A DNA stretch of 64,000 nucleotides from Natrinema halophilum (GTDB lineage Archaea; Halobacteriota; Halobacteria; Halobacteriales; Natrialbaceae). The notes under the pieces are model-generated. The model was not told the origin of the DNA. It was given only the letters and a program-made list of their open reading frames with translations, and searched no databases. The position numbers and the translations under genes are program-made. Below are positions 34,208-43,295 of this stretch, one piece after another. The number at the start of each line of letters is the position of its first letter. Positions within the stretch are counted from its first letter, which is position 1. The DNA lies in the NCBI RefSeq assembly GCF_013402815.2, contig NZ_CP058601.1, forward strand, positions 1,736,001 through 1,800,000, in the 5' to 3' direction.

Positions 34208-35227
34208 ATGGACGTCGTACTTCGGGTCGACGGGGGGTCCAAGATCGGTTATGGGCATCTCGTTCGTACGGGTGCACTCGCTGACGAGTTACACGCACGA
34301 GGCCATACGATTACTGTCGCAACGACGACCCCAGCACCAGCCCAAGAGGTTTTCCCGTCAGGCAGTACGACCGTCGACCTTCCGTCGAGAGGCGACCCGG
34401 AACCGTTCGTCGAATGGCTCGACTCGACGACAGTCGATGTCGTATTCACCGATGCCTACCCGGTCGATACCGCCTATCAGCAGGCGATTCGACAGCGAGT
34501 GCCACTCGCAGTGCTACAGGACGACGCCCGGCATGCTGTCTGTGCAGATCTGTTCGTAAACGGAAATCTGTACGGCCCAAATCAGAATTACGAGTTCATC
34601 GGCGATCTCCCTGAGACGTGTCTCGGAACGAAGTACGTACTCCTACGGCGCCAGATTCGGAGGCGAGCGGCTGAAGAACCGCCATGGCGGGAGAAGCCTG
34701 AGCGTGCTCTCGTCACGATGGGAGGCAGCGATATCGCAAGTCTGACACCAACTGTGGTTCGTGCGTTCGACGGCCTCGACCTCCGAGTCGATGCGATTGT
34801 CGGGCCAGGGTGCACGGAAGCACAAGAACGGTCAGTTCTCGAGGCAGCGACCGAAATCGAGGCTGACGTGCGTGTCGTGCGGGACCCGGATGATTTGGCA
34901 GACCGTATGCTAGCATCCGACTTCGCGGTGAGCACAGCCAGCAGTACCACCTACGAGCTCCTCGCCCTGGGAACGCCACTCGTAAGTATTGCAGTCGTCG
35001 ACAACCAGGAACCGATTGCGACGGCACTCCGCGAGCAGGATATCGCGACCGTGCTTCCGCGGGATGCCGACGAGACGACACTCCGTTCCGCAATTGAAGT
35101 GTACGTTACCGACGCAGAACGCCGCCAGCGGCGGCAGAAACACGGGAAGGAACTCGTCGACGGGCGGGGGACCGAACGTGTGTGTGCCGAAGTGCTTTCA
35201 ATCGCTGAAAACCATCCCGACACATGA
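34208..35227 (+). CDS. pseG: PseG-type UDP-sugar hydrolase/glycosyltransferase-fold protein
   Basis: 339 residues. The N-terminus VVLRVDGGSKIGYGHLVRTGALADEL is the PseG/SpsG signature. VDVVFTDAYPVD, LVTMGGSDIASLTPTVVRAF and ASSTTYELLALGTPLVSIAVVDNQ are GT-B-like donor-site elements. PseG removes UDP from UDP-2,4-diacylamino-2,4,6-trideoxy-L-altrose to give the free hexose used by PseI. It follows the FAH gene by 7 bp and overlaps the formyltransferase ATG by 4 bp. The residue before the C-terminal third shows AlgE/MurG-like layout, as in the family. Substrate assignment depends on the companion pseB, pseC and pseI genes. Confidence 0.85.
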   Translation: MDVVLRVDGGSKIGYGHLVRTGALADELHARGHTITVATTTPAPAQEVFPSGSTTVDLPSRGDPEPFVEWLDSTTVDVVFTDAYPVDTAYQQAIRQRVPLAVLQDDARHAVCADLFVNGNLYGPNQNYEFIGDLPETCLGTKYVLLRRQIRRRAAEEPPWREKPERALVTMGGSDIASLTPTVVRAFDGLDLRVDAIVGPGCTEAQERSVLEAATEIEADVRVVRDPDDLADRMLASDFAVSTASSTTYELLALGTPLVSIAVVDNQEPIATALREQDIATVLPRDADETTLRSAIEVYVTDAERRQRRQKHGKELVDGRGTERVCAEVLSIAENHPDT

Positions 35228-35901
35228 GCGAGACAATCGACATCGTGTTCCTCGGTATCAACGATGCAGGGATGCGTGTCTACGAGTGGCTCTGTGAACG
35301 CGACGACGTTTTCGTCCACTCCCTACTCACGACACGAGAGCAACTGCAAACCGTTGAGGCCGTCGAACCGGACTACGTCGTCTCGTGTGGCTACCGTCAC
35401 ATCGTTCCACAAGAGATTCTGAAAGTTCCGACCGAAGGCTGTCTGAATCTTCATCCATCGCTCTTACCATACAATCGAGGCGCGAATCCGAACGTCTGGA
35501 GTATCGTTGAGGGTACTCCCGCGGGCGTCACGATACATTATATGGACGCTGGCCTCGACACCGGGGATATCGTCGCCCAGCGGAACGTCGAACAGACGTT
35601 TTCCGACACCGGAAAAACGTTGCAAAAGCGACTGGAGAATGCACAGGTAGCCCTATTTAAAGAATCGTGGCCGGATATCATCGCTGGCGATGTCGTCGGC
35701 GACACTCAAGACCCAAACGCCGGAACGTATCACCGAACAGCTGAATTCGACGGACTCTGCGAACTCGACCCCGAGGAGACAGTGCAGGTAAAGCCGTTTA
35801 TAGACCGCCTCCGAGCACTCACCTATCCCCCATACGATAACGCGAGGATCGAAGTCGACGGTGAAACCTACACGGTCGAGGTCGACATCACAAAAATGTA
35901 A
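35224..35901 (+). CDS. Sugar N-formyltransferase
   Basis: 225 residues of the methionyl-tRNA/GAR formyltransferase fold. VDTGD-type motifs are visible: CLNLHPSLLPYNRGANPNVWS with the Asn-His pair, GVTIHYMDAGLDTGDIVAQ with the catalytic Asp, and a C-terminal small domain (VKPFIDRLRALTYPPYDNARIEVDGETY). It should transfer formyl from N10-formyl-tetrahydrofolate to an amino sugar. No PseH acetyltransferase is seen in the locus, so it may act on the 4-amino group of the PseC product instead. An N-formylated nonulosonic (legionaminic) acid is known from Halorubrum sp. PV6. The stop abuts the stop of the convergent pseI with no gap. A decayed copy lies at about 61990-62569. Confidence 0.85.
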   Translation: MSETIDIVFLGINDAGMRVYEWLCERDDVFVHSLLTTREQLQTVEAVEPDYVVSCGYRHIVPQEILKVPTEGCLNLHPSLLPYNRGANPNVWSIVEGTPAGVTIHYMDAGLDTGDIVAQRNVEQTFSDTGKTLQKRLENAQVALFKESWPDIIAGDVVGDTQDPNAGTYHRTAEFDGLCELDPEETVQVKPFIDRLRALTYPPYDNARIEVDGETYTVEVDITKM

Positions 35902-36951
35902 TTACGTGTCCACGTCGTCCCACTGAATACCGGTGCTCTGCTGAATATCACGGGCGGCTGTTTTACCAACGATGTCGTCGTAGAATTTCGGGTGGAGACC
36001 GGCCGCCTGTTCGCCTGGTCGAAGCACCTTCACGTTCTCGGTTGTGAGTTCCTCGCCAGCCGTGATGTCGTCGACGGCGTGGACCGCGCGTCGAGCCTTA
36101 TCGTGAAGCTCGGACTCGACATCGAGAACCGACTTCTCACTCGTCCCGAGTGCAGCCTCTGTGTCACGAATTGCCGTCACCATAGCGTCGAGTTCGTCGG
36201 GCTCGAGGGCAAACTGATGGTCGGGACCATCCATCGTCTTATCGAGGGTGAAATGTTTTTCGACAATGCTTGACCCCAGTGCGACGGCGGCCATCGGGGC
36301 GGTCACGGGATCGAGAGTATGGTCCGAGAGCCCCGAAGGGACGCCGAATTCGTCTGCGAGCGTTTCCACGACCCGCACGTTGATGTCTTCGAGCGGGGTC
36401 GGATAGGCGGCCACACACTGGAGCAGCGCGAGACCGGTTGTGCCGGCACGCTCTAGAACGTCGACTGACTCCTGCACCTCGTCGAGTTCGTGTGCACCGG
36501 TCGACATGATGATCGGCTTGTCGGTGGCTGCGAGCTCCCGGAGGAACGGGTGGTGGCTGCTGGTGTAACTAGCGACCTTCCAGGCGGGGACGTACTCCGA
36601 GAGCAGTTCGGCCGATCGCTCGTCGAACGGAGTCGACATGAAGTAGATCCCTCGTTCAGTACAGTAGTCGTGAAGCTCTGGGATCCACTCGTGGGGCATC
36701 TCCATCGATTCGATGATGTCGTAAATCGAGCGGTCGTCATCGAGATACTCGACCTCGCCGCTGTCTTCGACGTACATGTCCTCCGCGCGAAAGGTCTGGA
36801 ACTTCACGGCATCGGCCCCAGCGTCGACGGCGACATCGACGAGTTCCTTTGCGGTTGCTAACTCGCCGTTATGATTCGAGCCGGCCTCTGCAATAACGAA
36901 TGTTGGTTTGCCCGGGCCAACAGGTCGGTCGCCTATGGTGAACGTCTCCAT
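35902..36951 (-). CDS. pseI: Nonulosonic acid synthase (NeuB/PseI family)
   Basis: 349 residues. TFVIAEAGSNHNGELATAKELVDVA, VKFQTFRAEDMY and SDHTLDPVTAPMAAVALGSSIVEKHFTLDKTMDGPDHQFALEP are the TIM-barrel condensation domain, with metal and phosphoenolpyruvate residues. A C-terminal SAF domain (AVHAVDDITAGEELTTENVKVLRPGEQAAGLHP) follows. It condenses a free 2,4-diamido hexose with phosphoenolpyruvate to give a nine-carbon 3-deoxy-2-keto acid. Located 38 bp downstream of pseC as the last gene of the minus-strand operon. Family membership is certain; pseudaminate rather than legionaminate as product is inferred from PseB/PseC/PseG neighbours. Confidence 0.93.
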   Translation of the reverse strand: METFTIGDRPVGPGKPTFVIAEAGSNHNGELATAKELVDVAVDAGADAVKFQTFRAEDMYVEDSGEVEYLDDDRSIYDIIESMEMPHEWIPELHDYCTERGIYFMSTPFDERSAELLSEYVPAWKVASYTSSHHPFLRELAATDKPIIMSTGAHELDEVQESVDVLERAGTTGLALLQCVAAYPTPLEDINVRVVETLADEFGVPSGLSDHTLDPVTAPMAAVALGSSIVEKHFTLDKTMDGPDHQFALEPDELDAMVTAIRDTEAALGTSEKSVLDVESELHDKARRAVHAVDDITAGEELTTENVKVLRPGEQAAGLHPKFYDDIVGKTAARDIQQSTGIQWDDVDT

Positions 36952-36989
36952 ACCCCAGTACCACGGTGGAAGGAAAATAAACGCTCCTA

Positions 36990-38177
36990 CTACTGGTGAT
37001 ACGTTGACAGCCGCTGCACTGCAGTCACGACGTCATCGACATCGCTGTCGTCCATCTCGGCGTGGAACGGGAGACTCACCAGCCGTTCGTACACCGCCTC
37101 TGACTCGGGGAACTCACCCGGTTCGTATCCGAACTTCTCCTGGAAGTAGGGGTGGTAGTGAAGCGGAACGTAGTGTACCTGGACACCGACATTTTCGGCG
37201 TGCATTGCGTTAACGAACTCCCCACGGTCACAGCCGAAAGCGTCGCTCACCTCGATTGCGTACAGGTGATACATCGGATCGGCGTCGAGCGGGTTAGGCG
37301 GCGTCCGGATTCCCACGATATCTGCGAACGCCGCATCGTACCGGTCGCGGACCTCGTCACGTCGTTGTTTGAACGCATCGAGGCGCTCTAACTGTGCCAG
37401 ACCAAGTGCAGCCTGGAGATCGGTGAGGTTGTAGTTGTACCCGATCCCCTCGGTCACCTGATACCACGGTTCGTCTTCGTGGCCGTCGGGGTCGTAGTTC
37501 ATATCGAACGACCGGAGCCGCCGAAGCCGGGCGGCGAGGTCGTCGTCGTCGGTAACGACCATTCCACCCTCACCGGTCGTGATGTTCTTGACGGGGTGGA
37601 AGCTGAATATCGCCATATCCCGCTGGGCCCCGATTGGCTCGTCGTGCCATGTTCCACCAAATGCGTGGCAGGCGTCCCAGACCACCGTCAGATCGTGGTC
37701 GTCGGCTACCGAGAGCAACGCGTCGATATCCGCGGGATGGCCGCCGTAATGCATCGGAATCAGTCCCTCGGTATCGTCGGTCACCCGTTCACGAACGGCA
37801 TCTGGATCGAGTGTTCGCCGACGGGGGTCGATATCGGCGAACACCGGCGTGGCGTCGTTGTAAGTTGCCGCGTGGGCCGTCGAGGCGAAGGTCAACGGCG
37901 TGGTGATAACTTCGTCGCCCGGCCCGAAGCCAGCCGCCGCGCCAGCGAGGTGGAGCGCGGTTGTGCCGGAGGTCGACGCGACGGCGTGGTCGACACCGAC
38001 GAGCTCGGCGACGCGGGCTTCGAATTCCTCGACGGTCGGTCCCCGGGTGATGTAATCGCCCTCGAGTGCGTCTCCGACAGCCGCTTTTTCAGCCTCGCTG
38101 ATGCTCTGGCTACCGTAGCCGAGCACGGTCTCACGGACTGGGGTTCCACTGTACAGCGCCGGAATGTCGTTGATCAT
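36990..38177 (-). CDS. pseC: PseC-type DegT/DnrJ/EryC1 aminotransferase
   Basis: 395 residues from ATG 38177, which overlaps the stop of the epimerase gene (ATGA); a longer in-frame start nine codons upstream lies inside that gene. STSGTTALHLAGAAAGFGPGDEVI binds pyridoxal phosphate, VVWDACHAFGG holds the PLP-nitrogen Asp, and FSFHPVKNITTGEGG carries the Schiff-base Lys in a context specific to PseC-like enzymes. It aminates C4 of a UDP-4-keto-6-deoxy-HexNAc using glutamate. It works between PseB and the acylation step. A rearranged, stop-ridden copy lies at 62945-63178. Confidence 0.9.
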   Translation of the reverse strand: MINDIPALYSGTPVRETVLGYGSQSISEAEKAAVGDALEGDYITRGPTVEEFEARVAELVGVDHAVASTSGTTALHLAGAAAGFGPGDEVITTPLTFASTAHAATYNDATPVFADIDPRRRTLDPDAVRERVTDDTEGLIPMHYGGHPADIDALLSVADDHDLTVVWDACHAFGGTWHDEPIGAQRDMAIFSFHPVKNITTGEGGMVVTDDDDLAARLRRLRSFDMNYDPDGHEDEPWYQVTEGIGYNYNLTDLQAALGLAQLERLDAFKQRRDEVRDRYDAAFADIVGIRTPPNPLDADPMYHLYAIEVSDAFGCDRGEFVNAMHAENVGVQVHYVPLHYHPYFQEKFGYEPGEFPESEAVYERLVSLPFHAEMDDSDVDDVVTAVQRLSTYHQ

Positions 38178-39127
38178 CTGTCGCCGTGCTCCGTTTGCAG
38201 CCACTTACGAAGTTGGTCAACCCCGTCTTCGAGAGAGACTTCTGGGTCCCACCCCAGTACCTCCCTCGCTTTCGTCGGGTCACAGCGGAGTTTCTGGACT
38301 TCGCTCTGTGGGTGGTGGTGTTCGACATGATCGATCTCGGTGCCGTCAGTCGCGATCAGTTCGGCCAGTTCGTTGATCGAGATATCCGATCCAGTCCCGG
38401 CGTTGATCACCTCTCCGGTCGTCGCATCGGAAAACGTTCCGTCGACGATGAACCGCGCACAGTCGGTCGCGTACAGCAAATCGCGTGTCTGTGTCCCGTC
38501 GCCGAAAATCTTCAGCGGCTCGTCATTGAGATCACGGCTCGTGAAAATCGAGACTACCCCCCCGGCCATGTCCGTTTTCTGGTATGGGCCGTAGGTGTTG
38601 AACGGACGGAGAATTGTCACTGGCAGATCGTAGCCATAGTAGTAGCTCTCGGCGAGGTTCTCGGCGGCGAGTTTCGTTCCGGCGTACGGTGAGGCCGGTT
38701 TGACCGGATGGGTTTCGTCGATTCCCTCGCCCGAGCCAGCCATGTCATACACCATACACGTTCCGACCAGACCCAGCCGCGTGTCGGTCTGTCGACACGC
38801 TTCGAGAACGTTGTGTGTCCCCGTTACGTTGGTCGAATAGTGGGCTTCGGGATCTTCGAGACTTTCCTGTACGTCGATCTCCGCAGCGAGGTGGAGACAG
38901 GCATCTGTACCGGACGCAACGAGCTCGCCGACGGTATCGCGGTCACGCACGTCACCTTCGACAAACGTGAATCGCGTGTTGTCCCGGAAGGCCTCAATAT
39001 TCCGTTCGGACCCGTTCGAGAGGTTGTCGAGGCCCACGACATCGTAGTCCCGCGAAAGCAGTGCGTCTACGACCCACCGACCGATAAACCCAGCTGCACC
39101 AGTAACGACGACTTGACCGGAAGTCAT
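38174..39127 (-). CDS. NAD-dependent sugar epimerase/dehydratase (extended SDR)
   Basis: 317 residues. VVVTGAAGFIGRWVVDALLSR is the Rossmann loop, CLHLAAEIDVQESLEDPEAHYSTNV the NAD-site segment, and SPYAGTKLAAENLAESYYYGY holds the catalytic Tyr-x3-Lys. It resembles UDP-glucose 4-epimerase and LegB-like enzymes. In this operon it might epimerise the UDP-HexNAc used by PseB, or be a second 4,6-dehydratase acting in a legionaminate-type branch; PseB-PseC-PseG alone would not need it. Stop and start overlap by 4 bp with pseC and pseB respectively, so all are co-translated. Confidence 0.85.
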   Translation of the reverse strand: MTSGQVVVTGAAGFIGRWVVDALLSRDYDVVGLDNLSNGSERNIEAFRDNTRFTFVEGDVRDRDTVGELVASGTDACLHLAAEIDVQESLEDPEAHYSTNVTGTHNVLEACRQTDTRLGLVGTCMVYDMAGSGEGIDETHPVKPASPYAGTKLAAENLAESYYYGYDLPVTILRPFNTYGPYQKTDMAGGVVSIFTSRDLNDEPLKIFGDGTQTRDLLYATDCARFIVDGTFSDATTGEVINAGTGSDISINELAELIATDGTEIDHVEHHHPQSEVQKLRCDPTKAREVLGWDPEVSLEDGVDQLRKWLQTEHGDR

Positions 39128-40146
39128 TGTTCCTCCAAGAGATCCGTGTCAGATCGAATAAAATCAATGATTTCGCCTTTCGTGAGCAGATCCTCGTTCC
39201 CCGAGGATCGAACGATGTCGTCGGCGGGTTCGAAGTCGTCGAGCCCCTCGTAATCGAGATACCCATTCGCATCCGGCGGAATCGCGTATAGCGTCTCGTT
39301 TTCGACTGCGCGTCGGGCCTCACGTTCAGTCATGATCTTTTCGTCGAACGTCTCACCGATACCGCGACCGATCTCCTCTATTTCGATAGCCGATGGATCG
39401 TAATCGTACGTCGGGGCCATCGTCTCGATCATCGCCTCGGCGAGATCTTCGATGCGCATTGCGGGCATCTTGTAGATGAACGTCTCCCCACCGGCCGTTC
39501 GCTCCAGCGCTTCGGTGATGAGCGACGTCACGTCAGTATACGAGAGGAAAAACCGAGTCATCCGCGAATCGGTCAGGGTCACGGGTCCGCCGTTGCTGAT
39601 CTGTTCGTGGAATATCGGAACCACTGACTGTGAGGAGTTGATGACGTTTCCAAAACGAACCGCGGTCAACCGTAGATCACCGCGGCCGCTGTACTTGTGT
39701 GCCGCCGTAACGAGTTTCTCGCCGAGAAGTTTGGTCGTCCCCATCGTATTGACGGGATCAACCGCTTTATCACTACTCGTGAAGACGACTCGTTCGACGC
39801 CGTTGTCGATTGCGGCATCGATGAGGTTCTGGAGTCCGAGGACGTTAGTCTTGACCGCCTCGAACGCGTTGTATTCGCTAATGTCGACGTGTTTCATCGC
39901 GGCCGTGTGGATGACTATATCGACGTTCTGCATCGCCCGCTCGAGCCGAGAATCGTCACGCACATCGCCGATCAGAAACCGACATCGGTCGTCGTCGATT
40001 TCTGCCTGCAACTGGGCGAGTCTCGGCTCATTATTGTCGAACAATCGAACAATGTTTGCATCATGATCAAAACAGTGACGGGCGATCCGTCTGCCGACGG
40101 AACCAGCACCAGTAATGAGCACGTTTTGCTCGGCGATCATTGGCAT
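39124..40146 (-). CDS. pseB: PseB-type UDP-GlcNAc 4,6-dehydratase (CapD-like SDR)
   Basis: 340 residues. NVLITGAGSVGRRIARHCF is the cofactor loop. VIHTAAMKHVDISEYNAFEAVKTNVLG and VFTSSDKAVDPVNTMGTTKLLGEKL contain the Met-x3-Lys variant of the SDR active site typical of PseB/FlaA1 enzymes. RMTRFFLSYTDV and GETFIYKMPAMRIEDLAEAM follow. It should convert UDP-GlcNAc to the 4-keto-6-deoxy sugar (with C5 inversion in the PseB branch). It is the first gene of the minus-strand operon pseB, epimerase, pseC, pseI. The TATA-like element 75-84 nt upstream implies a leader of about 50 nt. Confidence 0.88.
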   Translation of the reverse strand: MPMIAEQNVLITGAGSVGRRIARHCFDHDANIVRLFDNNEPRLAQLQAEIDDDRCRFLIGDVRDDSRLERAMQNVDIVIHTAAMKHVDISEYNAFEAVKTNVLGLQNLIDAAIDNGVERVVFTSSDKAVDPVNTMGTTKLLGEKLVTAAHKYSGRGDLRLTAVRFGNVINSSQSVVPIFHEQISNGGPVTLTDSRMTRFFLSYTDVTSLITEALERTAGGETFIYKMPAMRIEDLAEAMIETMAPTYDYDPSAIEIEEIGRGIGETFDEKIMTEREARRAVENETLYAIPPDANGYLDYEGLDDFEPADDIVRSSGNEDLLTKGEIIDFIRSDTDLLEEQ

Positions 40147-40220
40147 CTACTGATCAAAGACAGAATATGAATCTGTTGAATACCCTTCCAAGGAATATTT
40201 TACTGGTTTGATAAGCAAGT

Positions 40221-40230
40221 ATTTAAATAA
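40221..40230 (-). promoter_or_regulatory. TATA-like element of the pseB operon
   Basis: The A/T palindrome atttaaataa stands 75-84 nt upstream of the pseB ATG. Just outside it lies ctcacgtgag, a short inverted repeat that could be an operator. Confidence 0.4.
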
Positions 40231-40562
40231 TTTCCGTGACTACTCACGTGAGCGGAGCGGGACCATCATGCGTCGATCAGTTAGCAGTGATGAGATGAAA
40301 GCGACGTCACGCAGGAGAAGGACGGGAGAGATGCGCGTTGATAGAACCACGTCTCGAAACCACTCGAAAGCTATACACTGCGACGTGAAGGGTGATGACT
40401 AGGTTCGCGTGTCTGGGAGGACGCTCCGTTCTGGAGTGCGGGCCTGCTCAGGACTGTCGCCTTCTCGACGAACGGATAGATGCACACATCGTCTCGGTGT
40501 GATGCCCGTGAAAGGACGTTTCGCTCGCCCGGACGCTGTCGAGGACCGCCACGGGAAACTCG
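40231..40562. other. Intergenic stretch, no gene seen
   Basis: Between the pseB promoter and the glycosyltransferase stop. Open frames here are unsupported and low in recognisable motifs. Confidence 0.5.
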
Positions 40563-41618
40563 TTATAGAGACGTACTCTGAGCCCGATATTGTTCCTCGA
40601 GTGCGTCAACGGCGTCGTCCCACGTCGGTAGTGTGGTCGGGTCAGTTTCTCGATCGACGACGTCTCTCACCGCCCGTGCGACGGTCGGTGGGGAGACGTT
40701 GCTCACGCTCACACAATCGGCTCTGTGTATCCAGTTTGCGAGCGCGCCGCGCTCTCGAACCACACAGGGCGTTCCGGCTGCAAGTGATTCGGCGACAGTA
40801 ATGCCGTAGGCTTCGAACGACGACAGCGTCACGTACGTGGCTGCTCCTGCATAGAGGCCAGGAATTTCGTCGTCGTCGACGTATCCGAGGAACGTGACCC
40901 GGTCCCGAACGGCTTCGCGTTCGGCAATTCGTTCCAACTCGTCGCGATAGGGACCGGTTCCGGCAACCAGAAGGTCGAACTCGGGCAATTCTGAAAGCGC
41001 TCGAATCACGTGCTGGACGCCCTTGTATTCCTTGAGACGACCAACTGTCACCAGATACGGCCGAGGATGTTCTTTCGGATCGCTCTGGCGGAATCGATCG
41101 ACCTCGATCCCATTTGGAATAACCGTTGTCTCGGCCCCGAAGTCGGCGGCCAACTGTTCTCGTTCCCAGTCACTGACGGCGACGACCGCGTCAGCGTTTC
41201 GAAGTGCCCACCCTCCGACGGGACGGTACAACGAAAGTAGCCGATCTCGAAACGACGACCCGCTTCCGCCGTGATAGTGTGGAGTGGCAACAAACGGCGT
41301 TTCCTGAGCGCTGATCGCCGCAAAGAACAACGGAAGCGAATGGTAGTTGTGCCCGTGCATGATGTCACCATCGATGCGACGAAGCGTCCGGAGGATACCG
41401 GGAGCGATGTGAAATGCACCTCCTGGGTCGAATCCTCTGTGACGAACTACCTCGACGCCATTTCGGGTTTCCCGGCTTGGGATTCCGTCAGCCGCGTCGG
41501 CCGTCACGACGGTGACATCGTGTCCCCGGTCAGCGAGCCGTTCACAGATTGCTTTCATATGCGTCTCGAGACCACCAGTCCAGGGCGGATATCGAGAAAC
41601 GACCTGAATGATGTTCAT
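40563..41618 (-). CDS. Family 4 glycosyltransferase
   Basis: 351 residues from ATG 41618 overlapping the upstream gene stop (ATGA). IIQVVSRYPPWTGGLETHMKAICERLADRGHDVTVVT is the GT-B acceptor domain start. VIPNGIEVDRFRQ, LVTVGRLKEYKGVQHVIRAL and YVTLSSFEAYGITVAESLAAGTPCVV with the E-x7-E donor motif complete the donor domain. It is probably a retaining transferase that uses a nucleotide sugar to extend the lipid-linked glycan. No membrane segment. It forms a two-gene operon with the membrane GT2 upstream. Confidence 0.92.
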   Translation of the reverse strand: MNIIQVVSRYPPWTGGLETHMKAICERLADRGHDVTVVTADAADGIPSRETRNGVEVVRHRGFDPGGAFHIAPGILRTLRRIDGDIMHGHNYHSLPLFFAAISAQETPFVATPHYHGGSGSSFRDRLLSLYRPVGGWALRNADAVVAVSDWEREQLAADFGAETTVIPNGIEVDRFRQSDPKEHPRPYLVTVGRLKEYKGVQHVIRALSELPEFDLLVAGTGPYRDELERIAEREAVRDRVTFLGYVDDDEIPGLYAGAATYVTLSSFEAYGITVAESLAAGTPCVVRERGALANWIHRADCVSVSNVSPPTVARAVRDVVDRETDPTTLPTWDDAVDALEEQYRAQSTSL

Positions 41619-42760
41619 TCGAATACTTTCCGTGACTCTCGGTCGACGGTCCAGATTCCGGTTACGTCGTCGAAGACGAGCCGTAATTGTGCGATGAGCA
41701 GTGAGACCTGTGAATCGACGATTGCATACAGCGGTTGGAGTGGACCAAGTTGGTCTCGTTGTCCGAGGGCGAAGAACACAGCCGCGAGGACGGGAATACT
41801 GATGCCGACTACCCCGACCAACTGGATGATTGCAGCTGTCACAACGAGCGCACTCAACAGGATGAACCAGGGTGACGCGATCATGAACCACCAGTTAAAC
41901 GGGAGGACGAACCGTCCATACCATCCCTTGCGACCAAGCAGATCTCGATTTCGCACGAGAAGTTGTACCAGTCCCATCGCACGCCGGTCCTTGCGAGTCC
42001 GGCGTTTCCCGAACTCAGAGACGCCGGATTCGAAGAAATGAATCGCGGGATCGACGATAACCCGGTTGCTTGACTCCCGACGAATATGTATACCGATCTC
42101 TGTGTCGTCTGCGAGCGAATCGGGTGCGATCGAAGTGAATGCCGACCGTTCGAAGGCGAAACACGGTCCATGACAGATAAACGTCGAATCGAGGTGTGAT
42201 TCTAGCATCTGGACGCGACAGAGGATATCTCGGTAATCCTGTTCGACTCGACTGTCGCCGAGGACATCCGCTTGCTGTCCCGTCACAGCGCTTACACGCT
42301 CGTCAGAGAGGTTTGCAACGGCTTCACGGAGCGCGTTCGGCGCCAGCTTGGAATCACAATCGGTGCGAAACACGACTTCTGAGGTGACCGACTCCATCGC
42401 TTGGTTGACTGCTTTTGCAACCCCGCCCCTGTCCTGTTCCTCGATGAGTGTCAACGACGGTGAGTCGATACCCGTAAAAAAGTCCCGAACGACCGACCGT
42501 GTGTCGTCGGTCGAGGAATCAACGACCACGAGTTCGACCTTCTCCAGAGGATAGTCGAGTTCGATCAGGTCCTCGAGTTTGGTCTCGACGATCTGTTCCT
42601 CATTGTATGTCGGAAGAACGATACTAACGGTGGGTTCGGCGGGCGTTTTGTCAGCTGGCGACCCTTGTGGTCGAACCCATACATACAGCAGGAGAAAGAT
42701 AATGTACGGCGCGGCCGTGATCGCGAGAAGCGAAATTGCAGCCACGGCAAGTAGCGTCAT
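41615..42760 (-). CDS. Membrane-bound family 2 glycosyltransferase
   Basis: 381 residues. An N-terminal membrane helix (residues 2-28) is followed by TVSIVLPTYNEEQIVETKLEDLIELDYP, VELVVVDSSTDDTRSVV, and VVFRTDCDSKLAPNAL with the DCD metal motif. GPCFAFERSAF and DDTEIGIHIRRE (acceptor motif) come next, and two C-terminal membrane helices lie around residues 300-345. It resembles cellulose-synthase-like/dolichol-phosphate-sugar transferases. It probably works at the membrane on polyprenol-linked sugar. It is the first gene of its operon. Confidence 0.9.
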   Translation of the reverse strand: MTLLAVAAISLLAITAAPYIIFLLLYVWVRPQGSPADKTPAEPTVSIVLPTYNEEQIVETKLEDLIELDYPLEKVELVVVDSSTDDTRSVVRDFFTGIDSPSLTLIEEQDRGGVAKAVNQAMESVTSEVVFRTDCDSKLAPNALREAVANLSDERVSAVTGQQADVLGDSRVEQDYRDILCRVQMLESHLDSTFICHGPCFAFERSAFTSIAPDSLADDTEIGIHIRRESSNRVIVDPAIHFFESGVSEFGKRRTRKDRRAMGLVQLLVRNRDLLGRKGWYGRFVLPFNWWFMIASPWFILLSALVVTAAIIQLVGVVGISIPVLAAVFFALGQRDQLGPLQPLYAIVDSQVSLLIAQLRLVFDDVTGIWTVDRESRKVFE

Positions 42761-43127
42761 TGACGGTGGATTGTCACCGGTCCTAATAAACTTCTTTATC
42801 CTGAGACGAACTCTCGAGAGCCGGTTTTAGGTGGTTAAAGTGCTGTTACGGTCGCAATGCGCCACGACGATCAGTGACTTTCCAGCGTCGAGCGATTACC
42901 GACTACCATTTTCAAGAAATAGGCAATCTTGAAGTTGCATCTAGATATTGTCAAACACGATCATCTATATATCAGGTTAGTAAATTTCAATTTTTTATTG
43001 TATTCGCTGAAAGTCGGTATGCATTTCATTTGCGAAGGGAGTCGACAGAAGTTCACTGACTACTTCAATGCGAGCAGTATGGAAATCCGTGTGACGACTA
43101 CGATCGTTCTTACGCACTATTCGTCGA
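42761..43127. other. AT-rich intergenic stretch, no gene seen
   Basis: From the GT2 start to the relic near glmS. AT content rises sharply around 42940-43000 (atctatatatcagg...tttcaattttttattg). No gene or RNA structure is evident. Confidence 0.5.
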
Positions 43128-43292
43128 CTAAAGAGGCGTCAGATCAAAATTCGCCCGGTTCCGCGCTGTGTTTGGAACGAACAGCTGTAGAGAGTCGCCA
43201 GTAGAAACGTACGCATCCCGCTCATTGATGACAGACCGAACGTAGTCCCCGAAAGGTACCTTCTTGCGAATAGCAAATTCACTCTTTTTCAG
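43128..43292 (-). pseudogene. Possible C-terminal coding relic in the glmS frame
   Basis: On the minus strand, between 43292 and a TAG at 43128, the reading frame gives KVPFGDYVRSVINERDAY and STGDSLQLFVPNTARNRANF, ending LTPL. It looks like a well-formed protein end but has no start and lies downstream of, and in frame with, the glmS stop. The family is unknown to me. Either it is a remnant of a deleted neighbour or the end of an ancestral glmS read-through product; the former is more likely. Confidence 0.35.
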
Positions 43293-43295
43293 ATT

